Below are positions 39,056 through 46,931 of a stretch of DNA of 64,000 nt, piece after piece. Origin of the DNA: Labilithrix luteola (GTDB lineage: Bacteria; Myxococcota_A; Polyangia; Polyangiales; Polyangiaceae); the NCBI RefSeq assembly GCF_001263205.1, contig NZ_CP012333.1, positions 12,127,467 to 12,191,466 of the forward strand, read 5' to 3'. Numbering within the stretch: position 1 is the stretch's first letter; each line of letters starts with the position of its first letter. Position numbers and translations under genes: made by a program. The notes under the pieces are model-generated. The model worked only from the letters and a program-made list of their open reading frames with translations, was not told where the DNA came from and did not search any database.

Positions 39056-40851
39056 TGGCCGCCCTTGATGAGGTTCTCGAGCTCGTCCTCGGTCTCGTGC
39101 CCCGGTACCGGCGCGGGCTTCTTCGGTGCTGCGTCGGCCCCCGCATCCGCGGCTCCGCCGCCTCCCTTGATGAGCCCTTCGAGGTCGTCCTCGGACTCGG
39201 GGTTCGTGCCCGCTTCGGCCTTCGGCGCTCCCGCGTCCTTGCCGGAGATGAGCGACTCGATGTCCTCCTCCTCCCCGGACGGCGCCGCGCCGGCGTCGTT
39301 GACGACGGTGGGTGCTGCCGCAGGTTCGGGCATCTGCCCGTTCGGGAAGTTCTTCTTGTCCTCCTCCGAGCACGGAAGCGGATTCGACGGATCCTGCTGC
39401 ACACACTCGAGGCGCCAAGCTTCGCGCGGCGTTCGGTGTTCGCGCGCGGCCCTGTCGCGCCACTCCTGGATGTCGCCGAGGACCAGCGCGTTCGAGAGCC
39501 TAGGTACGTAGGTGACCACGAGCAGCGCCGCCGCGAGCAGGCCCACGAACGGCACCGCGATCCGATAGAGGCTCACGACCGGGCGATTGAACCGGAAGCT
39601 CGAGATGAAGAGGTTCAGGCCCATCGGCGGGCACGAGAACGCGAGCTCCAGGTTCAGCACGAACATGATCGCGACGTGGAACGGGCCGAGCCCGAAGTGC
39701 GCCGCGAAGGGCAGGATGAGCGGCACGGCCACGAGGATCGCGCTGAAGCCGTCCATGATCATGCCGAGCACGAGCAGGAACAGGTTCATCACGATCAGGA
39801 ACTGCCAGGTCTTGTCGAGACCGACCCGAAGCATCGCCTCGAGCACCCGATCGGGCAGGCGCTGATCGACGACGTAGCTCGTGAGCGAGTTCGCCATCGC
39901 CAGGATGAGGATGACGGCACCGGCGAGCGCCATCGACGCCTTGGCAACCCGGACGAGGTCCTTCTTGATCGAGAGGTCCTTGTAGACGAAGCACTCGATG
40001 CAAAGCGTGTAGAGCGCAACGAGTCCCGCGGCCTCGTCGATCTCCGCCGTGTTCGTGAGGATGCACACGACGAGCAGGACGAAGACGCCGATCTCCCACT
40101 TGAAGGCCCACGTCGAGGAGAGGGCCTCGCGGAGGTCGAAGGGCGTGCGCGGAATCTTCTCCTTCGTACCGATCCACGCCGAGTACGCGACGAAGAAGCC
40201 GAGCACGAGCAGGCCGGGCGCGATGACCGCCTTGTTGACGAGCTGGAAATCGAGGCCCGTCACCATCGCGTAGACCAGGAGCGGCAGCGCGAACGGCAAG
40301 AGCAGGCCGAGCGAACCGCCCGTGGTCACGAGGCCGAGCGCGAACTTCTCGGAATACCCCTTCTGGCGGAGCGCAGGGAGGAGCAAGCCGCCGACGGCGA
40401 TGATCGTGACGCCGCTGCCTCCGGTGAACAGCGTGAAGACGGCGCTCGCGAGCACGCACACGATCGCGAGACCGCCCGGAAGCCAGCCGACCCATGCCGT
40501 GGCCGTACGCACGAGCCGCTCGGGCGTCTTGGACTCGGCCATCAGGTAGCCGACGAACGTGAAGAGCGGAATCGTGGTCAGGATCGGCGAGCCGGCGAAG
40601 CGCGAGCCGAAGACCTCCGGAGCGAGACGCCGGAAGACCTGCTGATCCGGATCGGCGTGCAAGAGCCAAGCGAGCTCGGTGGCGCCGCCCATGACCGCGA
40701 AGAGCGGCATGCCGAGGAGCGCGAGGGCAACGACGAGGGCCACGGCCGCGCCGCCGATGGCCCCCATGATCGCGACCACGGCACCGAGGATGCCGAAGGT
40801 GATCTTCGCCGTGCGCGGATTGGGAGAGACGTTGGAGGCCGCGGCGCTCAT
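39052..40851 (-). CDS. TRAP transporter large permease (DctM/TatM) with acidic tail
   Basis: A 599-residue permease; DctM proteins are normally about 425. The core has the usual hydrophobic helices, for example VVAIMGAIGGAAVALVVALALLGMPLF, IPLFTFVGYLMAESKTPERLV, FTGGSGVTIIAVGGLLLPAL, ILAMANSLTSYVV and MDGFSAILVAVPLILP, with the TRAP motif HFGLGPFHVAIMFVLNLELAFSCPPMGLNLF. After about residue 475 comes a soluble tail of some 120 residues. It is Ala/Pro/Asp/Glu-rich and has three similar short motifs: EEEDIESLISG, SEDDLEGLIKG and TEDELENLIKG. It starts with an overlap to dctQ (ATGA). Substrate not determinable from sequence. Confidence 0.92.
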   Translation of the reverse strand: MSAAASNVSPNPRTAKITFGILGAVVAIMGAIGGAAVALVVALALLGMPLFAVMGGATELAWLLHADPDQQVFRRLAPEVFGSRFAGSPILTTIPLFTFVGYLMAESKTPERLVRTATAWVGWLPGGLAIVCVLASAVFTLFTGGSGVTIIAVGGLLLPALRQKGYSEKFALGLVTTGGSLGLLLPFALPLLVYAMVTGLDFQLVNKAVIAPGLLVLGFFVAYSAWIGTKEKIPRTPFDLREALSSTWAFKWEIGVFVLLVVCILTNTAEIDEAAGLVALYTLCIECFVYKDLSIKKDLVRVAKASMALAGAVILILAMANSLTSYVVDQRLPDRVLEAMLRVGLDKTWQFLIVMNLFLLVLGMIMDGFSAILVAVPLILPFAAHFGLGPFHVAIMFVLNLELAFSCPPMGLNLFISSFRFNRPVVSLYRIAVPFVGLLAAALLVVTYVPRLSNALVLGDIQEWRDRAAREHRTPREAWRLECVQQDPSNPLPCSEEDKKNFPNGQMPEPAAAPTVVNDAGAAPSGEEEDIESLISGKDAGAPKAEAGTNPESEDDLEGLIKGGGGAADAGADAAPKKPAPVPGHETEDELENLIKGGH

Positions 40852-42128
40852 CGTGCCGCCTCCTCGTGCGCGTGAACGAGCTCGTCGTCACTGTGGACGG
40901 CGTTCGGGTCGACATCGACCCAACCGCCGATGGCGAGGAGCGATCGCAGCACGAAGCGAAGGGCGATGACGAGCAGGCCGAAGGCCACGACGAAGTTCAG
41001 CTCGCGGATGAGCAGCTTGTGGATCTGCTCCGAGCCGCCGGGATACGACGTGACGGCGGGCGCTCGGTAGTCACCGCCCGAGCCGTCTTCGGGGAGCTCC
41101 ATCGCCTTGACGGCCTCGGGGTCGAACTCTCTCTCCCAATTGCCTTCGCGCAGCCAGGCGTTCCATTCCTTCGGCGTGAGCGACTCGTTGTAGGGCGTTC
41201 CCGTGAGGACCTTCGGAAGCGTCTTCAGGTCGAGCGAGATCTGGCGCCGTGCCAGGAAGAGATCCTTCTTGGTGGTGCTCCACACCCTGTCGATCTTCTC
41301 GCTCGGCGGCGTGTTGCAGCGCTTCGTGGTGTCTTGCGGGCACGGCATCGTGGGCGCGATGCGGTAGTCGGCGATGGCGACGTGATCGAAGAAACCCCAC
41401 ATCGCGCACAAGCACACGAGCGCCGCGGCGAGCCAGCCGAGCACGGCCACCGGCACGCGTGCGCGCGGAGAGAGGAAGCGCATCACGACGTCGACGTTGA
41501 TGTGCTTACCCTGCCCGGTGGCGACGGACGCGCCGAGGAGCGCGAGCCAGAGCGTCAGGCGCTTGGCCACTTCGCTGGCGCCGCCGAAGAAGACGAGAAT
41601 GGATGCATTCTGCATCCATGCAAGCAGATTGCCGAAGTAGGCCGTCCCAGCCTCGCCCCACGTGGCGCCGAGCACGCCGCCCAGAACCACGGCGGCCGTG
41701 TTGATGCCCTGGGCCTTGAGTCGACGCGGATCGCCCGTGTCCATCCTGCGCGTGATCAGGTGCGCGACGCCGCCGAAGACCGTCGCCGTTACCAGGCAGC
41801 GGAAGACGAGTCCGGGACCGCCGCGTCCGGTGCTCGCGAGCGACTTCATCGCGATCCAGAAGACGAGCGTGAGGATCTCGGCGACGAGCACGCCCGCGCA
41901 GAGCCGTGCATCGAGCCGGGTCCATCCGCGATCGAGCCGAGCGAACGGCGCGGCCCATGCGGCCTTGCGCCCTTCGGCAACCTGCACAGCGGAGACCGCC
42001 GGAGGCGTATCGAGCTCCTGCGCACTCGGCGCGCTCGTTTGAGAAGAGGCTTTCGAGCCCTTTGCCGCCTCGGGCTTTTCCTTGCCCTCGTCGCCCGCCC
42101 CGCCCTTCGGCTCGTTCTCTTCGGCCAT
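40848..42128 (-). CDS. TRAP transporter small permease (DctQ/TatQ), enlarged
   Basis: A 426-residue protein; DctQ subunits usually have 150-200 residues and four helices. The N-terminal 50 residues are Lys/Glu/Ala/Ser-rich. Hydrophobic helices follow (LCAGVLVAEILTLVFWIAM, GLVFRCLVTATVFGGVAHL, TAAVVLGGVLGATW), and then the DctQ signature region SEVAKRLTLWLALLGASVATGQGKHINVDVV and VPVAVLGWLAAALVCLCAMW. Between this and the last helix (LNFVVAFGLLVIALRFVL) lies a soluble loop of about 130 residues containing two Cys (MPCPQDTTKRCN), which would face the periplasm. It precedes DctM with a four-base overlap. Confidence 0.88.
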   Translation of the reverse strand: MAEENEPKGGAGDEGKEKPEAAKGSKASSQTSAPSAQELDTPPAVSAVQVAEGRKAAWAAPFARLDRGWTRLDARLCAGVLVAEILTLVFWIAMKSLASTGRGGPGLVFRCLVTATVFGGVAHLITRRMDTGDPRRLKAQGINTAAVVLGGVLGATWGEAGTAYFGNLLAWMQNASILVFFGGASEVAKRLTLWLALLGASVATGQGKHINVDVVMRFLSPRARVPVAVLGWLAAALVCLCAMWGFFDHVAIADYRIAPTMPCPQDTTKRCNTPPSEKIDRVWSTTKKDLFLARRQISLDLKTLPKVLTGTPYNESLTPKEWNAWLREGNWEREFDPEAVKAMELPEDGSGGDYRAPAVTSYPGGSEQIHKLLIRELNFVVAFGLLVIALRFVLRSLLAIGGWVDVDPNAVHSDDELVHAHEEAAR

Positions 42129-42177
42129 CGACCCGGGAGGGTACCTCAGAGACGCGCGCTTTTGACACAAACGACAA

Positions 42178-42215
42178 TCCCCCGCAGACGCTCCTCTCGG
42201 AGGCGTCGCGGGGGA
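42178..42215 (-). terminator. Hairpin between dctP and dctQ
   Basis: Long imperfect stem: outer TCCCCCGC / GCGGGGGA and inner GACGCTCC / GGAGGCGTC (one bulged G), with a TCTC loop. On the minus strand it is followed by ATTGTCGTTTGTGTC. Sitting inside the operon, it probably makes the binding protein more abundant than the permeases by partial termination or by protecting the mRNA end. Confidence 0.75.
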
Positions 42216-42248
42216 CTTGGCGTCATCGAACGTCGACGAGGCCCGGGA

Positions 42249-43253
42249 TCAGTGCCCCGCCGCGCTCACGACTTCGTTGAAGACGTCCGCGTTGATCTTG
42301 CCTTCGGCCTTGAGGGCGTTGCGGACCTTGGTGAACACGGCGTTCCACGCGGCCTTCTCGGCATCGTTGAGTTCCACCACGGTCTTGCTGCCCTTGAGGC
42401 GCTCGTAGGCCTGCTGGTCGATCTTGCGGATGCGGTCGGTCAGGACCTTGCCGGTGTTCTTGCCGGTACGCTCGATGACCGCCTTCGCGTCCGCCGGGAG
42501 CTTGTCGAATCGCGCCTTGTTGATGACCAGCGCGCCGATCCCGATGCCGGCCGGCATCGTGTTGATGTGGTCGACGTGGGCCGCCCACTGCAGCTGCTCG
42601 GCCGCGATGGAGGGCGCGTTGATGACGTCGATAGCGCCTTCCGCGCGCGACGAGATCGCGGGAAGGATCGCCGGCACCGCGAGGGCGCGCGGCGAAGCGA
42701 CGCCGACGGTCTCGAGGAACTTCTGACCGATGGAATCACCCGTGATGTAGAACGGGTGGTGCTTCTTCAGGTCGTCCGGCGAGCGGATCGGAGCGCCGCG
42801 CGACATGATGTGCGCGATGCCGACGTCGCCCGTGCCGAGGATGTGGAAGCCCTGATCCTCGAAGCCCTTGTCGAAGCGAGCGCGGGTCTTTTCACGCACC
42901 GCGTCGAGCTTCTCCCAGTTCGGGAAGAGGCCCGGCAACTGCAGCGCGATGATGTGCGGATAGATCTGCGAGAGCCCCGTTGCCGTGAACGCGCCGCCGT
43001 CGATCTGACCGCTGCGCGTGTTGGCCACCATGGTGATCTCGTCACCGGCCGTACCGTTGTAGAACCACGTGAGCTTCACCGCTCCCTGGCTCTCGTCTTC
43101 GACGGCCTTGCCCCAGGCCTTGAAGACCTTGCCCCAGGCGGAGTCGGCCGGGGCGAGCGTGCCGAGCTTGATCTCCTCCGCCGCACTCGCCGAGCGCGTC
43201 GCGCCGAAGGTGGCCGCGAGCATCGCGACCAGAACTATCAACCTTCGAAACAT
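42249..43253 (-). CDS. TRAP substrate-binding protein (DctP/TatP)
   Basis: A 334-residue periplasmic binding protein. The ATG at 43253 follows GGAGGTGTGGGG, a strong ribosome binding site. The signal peptide LIVLVAMLAATFGATRSASA ends at AEEIKLGTLAPADSAWGKVF, the DctP family opening. Further signatures are VKLTWFYNGTAGDEITMVANTRSGQIDGG, LPGLFPNWEKLDAVREKTRARFDKGFEDQGFHILG and SPDDLKKHHPFYITGDSIGQKFLETVGVA. The Arg that normally binds a substrate carboxylate is not certain. In systems with TatT, as here, the Treponema homologue is called TatP and is thought to handle hydrophobic ligands. Gap to tatT is 136 bases. Confidence 0.93.
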   Translation of the reverse strand: MFRRLIVLVAMLAATFGATRSASAAEEIKLGTLAPADSAWGKVFKAWGKAVEDESQGAVKLTWFYNGTAGDEITMVANTRSGQIDGGAFTATGLSQIYPHIIALQLPGLFPNWEKLDAVREKTRARFDKGFEDQGFHILGTGDVGIAHIMSRGAPIRSPDDLKKHHPFYITGDSIGQKFLETVGVASPRALAVPAILPAISSRAEGAIDVINAPSIAAEQLQWAAHVDHINTMPAGIGIGALVINKARFDKLPADAKAVIERTGKNTGKVLTDRIRKIDQQAYERLKGSKTVVELNDAEKAAWNAVFTKVRNALKAEGKINADVFNEVVSAAGH

Positions 43254-43389
43254 TCCCCACACCTCCTGGGCGTGAATCGCGATTGCCGGCCCCTCCTCGA
43301 AGGAACGAGCGCCTAACGACCCGACTCACCAAACGGAAAAGGCACCGTACGCTCGGACGAACGTGGTGCAAGTTTGATTCAATCGCGAG

Positions 43390-44400
43390 TCATTTTGTGG
43401 GCGGATGAGTCGCCGGAGCCGCTGCGGGCGGCTGAGCGGGTGTCGCTGCGGGCGGCGGGGACGCCCCGAAGCCGCACTCCTCGATCGCCGCCTTGCTCAG
43501 CCCTCGCTTGGCACGGCGCTTGGCAATCGTGTTCTGGAGGCGCTGGTTCGGGTCGGGATCCTCGGCGTTGAGGACCTCATTGAGCATCTTCTCGTAGGTG
43601 GCTCGGTCGCCCGACGCGCACGCGAGCTTCGCGTAGTTCGCCTGGACGCCGAGCGACTTGTGCTGCGTCTTCTCCAGGGCCTCGTCGAGGAGCTTCTTCG
43701 ACTGATCGAACTGCTTCATCGACGCGAAGTACGCGCCCAGGGTGCTGGTGGCGCCGTAGTTCATGTACGCGGGATCGAGCTCGCGGCTTCGTTCGAGCAT
43801 CGACACGCCGACGAACAACTCGCCGATGTATTTCGGTCCGAGCTCGTCGTCGTCCTTCATCAGGTTGACGCGAGCAAGCCACGCCGAGCCCGCCCAGAAG
43901 AGCGTCTCGGCGTCTTCCTTGTCGGTGAACTCTTTGTTGAGCCATGCACGCATCGTGTCGGCGTTCTTCTTCGCGTCATCGAAGCCCTTGGCCTCGTGCC
44001 CGAGGAGCTCGATGCCGTAGGACACGCCACGATCGAACGCGAGCTTCGCGCGGCCCTTGTGGTAGTCGGCCTGCGTTTCGTCGCCTGCAAGCTTCGCCGC
44101 TTCGTAGTCGTCTTGCGGGAACGCGTAGCCGTATCCCGTCCACCCCTTGGTGAGCAGATAGAGGGCGTCCTCGTTGTCGGGCGCGAGACGATGCATGCCC
44201 TCGAACTGGAGCATGCCGGCCGACGCCGCGGAGCGTGCGAGCTCGTAGTCGCCGATGGTGTCGGCGGCGCCCGCTCCCTCGCGCGTTGAGGAGATCTGAC
44301 CGTTGATCAACATCTTCTTGATGCAGCCGGTCGATCCGAGGGCGAACGACGCAGCGAGCACGACGGGAAGAAGCTCGGTGAGAAGCTTGGTTCGCAGCAC
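43390..44400 (-). CDS. TatT family TRAP-associated lipoprotein
   Basis: A 336-residue lipoprotein of the TatT family (Treponema pallidum Tp0956 is the structural model: a helical-repeat trimer that docks on TatP). The GTG at 44400 starts the signal peptide VVLAASFALGSTGC; the frame is open upstream to 44601 but that part is shadow. Signature phrases are YELARSAASAGMLQFEGMHRLAPDNEDALYLLTKGWTGYGYAFPQDDYE, FWAGSAWLARVNLMKDDDELGPKYI and MNYGATSTLGAYFASM. The C-terminus is a Pro/Ala/Thr-rich tail. In this family the helical bundle has a hydrophobic channel, suggesting delivery of lipid-like or hydrophobic ligands to the periplasmic binding protein. Confidence 0.88.
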   Translation of the reverse strand: MLRTKLLTELLPVVLAASFALGSTGCIKKMLINGQISSTREGAGAADTIGDYELARSAASAGMLQFEGMHRLAPDNEDALYLLTKGWTGYGYAFPQDDYEAAKLAGDETQADYHKGRAKLAFDRGVSYGIELLGHEAKGFDDAKKNADTMRAWLNKEFTDKEDAETLFWAGSAWLARVNLMKDDDELGPKYIGELFVGVSMLERSRELDPAYMNYGATSTLGAYFASMKQFDQSKKLLDEALEKTQHKSLGVQANYAKLACASGDRATYEKMLNEVLNAEDPDPNQRLQNTIAKRRAKRGLSKAAIEECGFGASPPPAATPAQPPAAAPATHPPTK

Positions 44401-44432
44401 GCCCGAGCTATACGAGCGTGCAAGCGCGGCTG

Positions 44433-45794
44433 TCAACGGCGGGCGGCGAGCATCATCGTGCAGGCGGCGCGGGTCCTGACGCTCGGATCGGGGTCGGCGA
44501 GGAGCGGTGCACCGCGCGACGGCCGGCCGAGTGCTGCAAGGGCCGAGGCGGCTCCGAGCCTTCGGTGAGGCTCGGTCGCCTGCAGGTCCTCTTCGATCCA
44601 CGCCTGGATTCGCACGTCGCCGGCGTAGGCCAGCGCCAGCCTCGCCCGTGCGGCAAGATCGCGCGCCCGCGGATCGTCCGAGGGAGTGCCCTTCACGCCG
44701 TAGCCCGCCACCGTCTCGAGGTCACGGGTCGCCGCGTCATGATCAGGCTTCGACGCGAGAAGACGTCCGAGTGCAGCAACGCGAACGTCGGCATCTTCTT
44801 CCTTCGCGGCTTTTCGCAACGCCTCGAGCTCGGCTCCATCGAGACGCGCCGAGACGATCGCGTGGAGACGGTCGCGGCCGGAGCCTTCGGCAATGGTCCG
44901 CGCAAGAAGCGCGCTCGCCGACGACGTGAGCTCCGCATCCTTCGGTGTCGTGCGCAAGATGACGGCGGCGGCCGCAATGGCTCCGGGACCACGACCGCTC
45001 GCGAGCTGGACGCGGAGAGCCTCACGCCCTCCGTTGTCGAACACCGGCGAGAGCGCCCACGCCACGGCCACGTCTTCGCGAACCGCGTCGTCGCCCGCGT
45101 TCCAGAGATCGCGCAAGCGCATCGCGAGCTCCCCGGCCCTCGACTTGTCCTCGCGAACGATGGCGCTCATCGCGCGGATGGCTTCGTTGCGGAGCATCAG
45201 CTCGGGGTCGACGCGCGCGGTCTCCAGCAGCACGTCGAGGTCAGCCGCATCGCCCGCCTTGGCCGAGGCGCGAATGGCGCTTCGGCGAACACGCGGGCTG
45301 GGATCGAAAAGCGCAGCTCGGCGGTCCTTGCCGTCTTTGCTGCGATGCAGCGTGCGAACGCCGACGGCACGCCAGCGATCGTCGGTGTCCGTGAGCAGAT
45401 CGCGCGCGCTACCTTCCGACAGGTTGCCCGCTTCGAGACGCAGCAGCGCCGCTTCCGCCCCGGCTCCGTCGTGCTGCTTCATGCGCGCTTCGAGGGCGTC
45501 GTCGACGTCCATCGCGCAGGGCTCGCTTTCGCGCACGCGCGCCGTAGCCGACGCTTCGTCCTTGGCCGAGACGAGCTCGTGCGTGGCGACGGCACGTGCC
45601 AGATCGGCCGCCTCGCCCTTCGAGATCTTTCCGCGTTCGTGCTCGGGCGTGATCTCCGAGCGGAGCCGCGGATAGTCCCCGTCGCTGGCCGCGCGCATCG
45701 CCGAGCTACCGCACCCCGCGAGACCGCACGAAGCAAGGAACGACGCCAAGAGCACGCGCACGCGGCGATTCCAGGCCGGAGAAAAACGACTCAT
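44433..45794 (-). CDS. HEAT-repeat lipoprotein upstream of tatT
   Basis: A 453-residue lipoprotein from the ATG at 45794, preceded by GGGGG. The signal peptide ends in FLASCGLAGC. From about residue 100 the protein consists of Ala/Arg/Leu/Asp-rich helical repeats of HEAT/armadillo type, for example DPSPRVRRSAIRASAKAGD, DPELMLRNEAIRAMSAIV, DVRVAALGRLLASKP and HRRLGAASALAALGR. Such repeats form protein-binding superhelices. It is 32 bases upstream of tatT, so cotranscription with the TRAP operon is likely, and it may scaffold the importer at the outer or inner membrane. The divergent gene starts 87 bases away. Confidence 0.82.
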   Translation of the reverse strand: MSRFSPAWNRRVRVLLASFLASCGLAGCGSSAMRAASDGDYPRLRSEITPEHERGKISKGEAADLARAVATHELVSAKDEASATARVRESEPCAMDVDDALEARMKQHDGAGAEAALLRLEAGNLSEGSARDLLTDTDDRWRAVGVRTLHRSKDGKDRRAALFDPSPRVRRSAIRASAKAGDAADLDVLLETARVDPELMLRNEAIRAMSAIVREDKSRAGELAMRLRDLWNAGDDAVREDVAVAWALSPVFDNGGREALRVQLASGRGPGAIAAAAVILRTTPKDAELTSSASALLARTIAEGSGRDRLHAIVSARLDGAELEALRKAAKEEDADVRVAALGRLLASKPDHDAATRDLETVAGYGVKGTPSDDPRARDLAARARLALAYAGDVRIQAWIEEDLQATEPHRRLGAASALAALGRPSRGAPLLADPDPSVRTRAACTMMLAARR

Positions 45795-45881
45795 GCCCCC
45801 AACGGAGTACCTTGTTTTCGCGCCGCGGAAAATGACCCCGGTAGTCCGGGGCGGGCCGGTCGTGCTACCGCCAGAGATCGG

Positions 45882-46931
45882 ATGACCGACATCGTGTCGA
45901 ACGTGGGTGCCCCGAGCGCCGAGCCGGTTGCCCGGCCCCTGACGCTCATCCTCAACCGGCAAGCGCGCCGGCTGAGCGATCGGAGCCCCGTTCGGGAGGC
46001 CATCGAGCGAGGCCGGCACGTCCTCGGAACTCGCCTCGACGTCGTCGAGACCCGCTCCCTCGCCGAGCTCGACGCCGTCATGGACGAGCTCGCGCGCGAA
46101 CCGCCCGAGACCGTGCTCGTCGCTGGCGGCGATGGGTCGTACATGGCCAGTCTTTCGTCACTCGTGACGGCCTTCGCCAAGCGCGGTCGAAGCGAGGAGG
46201 CGTTGCCGGCCATCGGCCTTTTGCCCGGCGGCACGGTGAGCACCGTGGCCCGGAACTGGGGCTTTCATGGCGGCGGACTCTTCGCCAATGCCGACCGTGA
46301 TGCCGCCCGCTACGTGACGCGCTTTCTGGAAGAGCTCGCGTCGGGCCGGACGGTCGTCACGCGACGCCCCACCCTGCGCGTCACCACGCAGGAAGGCGGC
46401 CGCGTCGGATTCATCGCCGGCGCAGGTCTCGTCTCGCGCTTCTTCGAGGTCTACGACGCCGAAGGCGCGCGCGGCTACGGCGGCGCGGCCAGCATCGTCG
46501 CACGCGTCTTCGCCGGCTCGTTCGCCCAAGGCGCGCTCGCCAAGCGCATCCTCGATCCCGTTCGCTGCACCATCGAGGTGGATGGTGCGGCCGCCCCCTT
46601 CGATCGCACGAGCCTGCTCTGCGCAAGCGTGGTGCGCGATCTCGGTCTGGGAATGAAGCTCCTTTATCGCGCAGGCGAATCGCTCGAACGATTCCACGTC
46701 GTGTCGAGCTCGCTCGGTCCGGCGCGACTCGGCCCGCAGCTCCCCCTCGTGCGCATGGGCCTGCCGCTCGTCGGTACGCGCGTCGACGCGCTCGCCAACG
46801 AGGTCACGCTGCGCTTTCCGCCGGGCGAAGGCGCTTACGTGCTCGACGGTGAGCTTCTACGAAGCGACGCGGTTTCGATCACCGCTGGGCCGATCATCCG
46901 CGTCGTCGGCCTCCGAAGCGACAGGCCGTAG
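45882..46931 (+). CDS. Diacylglycerol kinase catalytic-domain protein
   Basis: A 349-residue cytosolic or membrane-associated lipid kinase. The ATG at 45882 lies about 8 bases after AGAGA; the long upstream open frame is antisense to the HEAT gene. Signatures of the DAGK/sphingosine-kinase fold are VLVAGGDGSYMASLSSLV (GGDGT-type nucleotide loop) and IGLLPGGTVSTVARNWG. The C-terminal beta-sandwich has VTRRPTLRVTTQEGGRVGFIAGAGLVSRFFE and the end AYVLDGELLRSDAVSITAG, the D-G-E motif of this family. Probable substrate is diacylglycerol or another lipid alcohol. Its last 75 bases overlap, on opposite strands, the end of the ABC exporter gene. Confidence 0.88.
   Translation: MTDIVSNVGAPSAEPVARPLTLILNRQARRLSDRSPVREAIERGRHVLGTRLDVVETRSLAELDAVMDELAREPPETVLVAGGDGSYMASLSSLVTAFAKRGRSEEALPAIGLLPGGTVSTVARNWGFHGGGLFANADRDAARYVTRFLEELASGRTVVTRRPTLRVTTQEGGRVGFIAGAGLVSRFFEVYDAEGARGYGGAASIVARVFAGSFAQGALAKRILDPVRCTIEVDGAAAPFDRTSLLCASVVRDLGLGMKLLYRAGESLERFHVVSSSLGPARLGPQLPLVRMGLPLVGTRVDALANEVTLRFPPGEGAYVLDGELLRSDAVSITAGPIIRVVGLRSDRP

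Noticed and set aside
39056..39463. Upstream extension of the unknown TRAP-linked lipoprotein
   Set aside because: It is Arg-rich and antisense-phase within dctM; the signal peptide shows the true start at 39055.
44418..45881. Long plus-strand open frame continuous with the DAGK gene
   Set aside because: It lies antisense to the HEAT-repeat lipoprotein, has Arg/Ala-rich shadow composition and no start signal before 45882.
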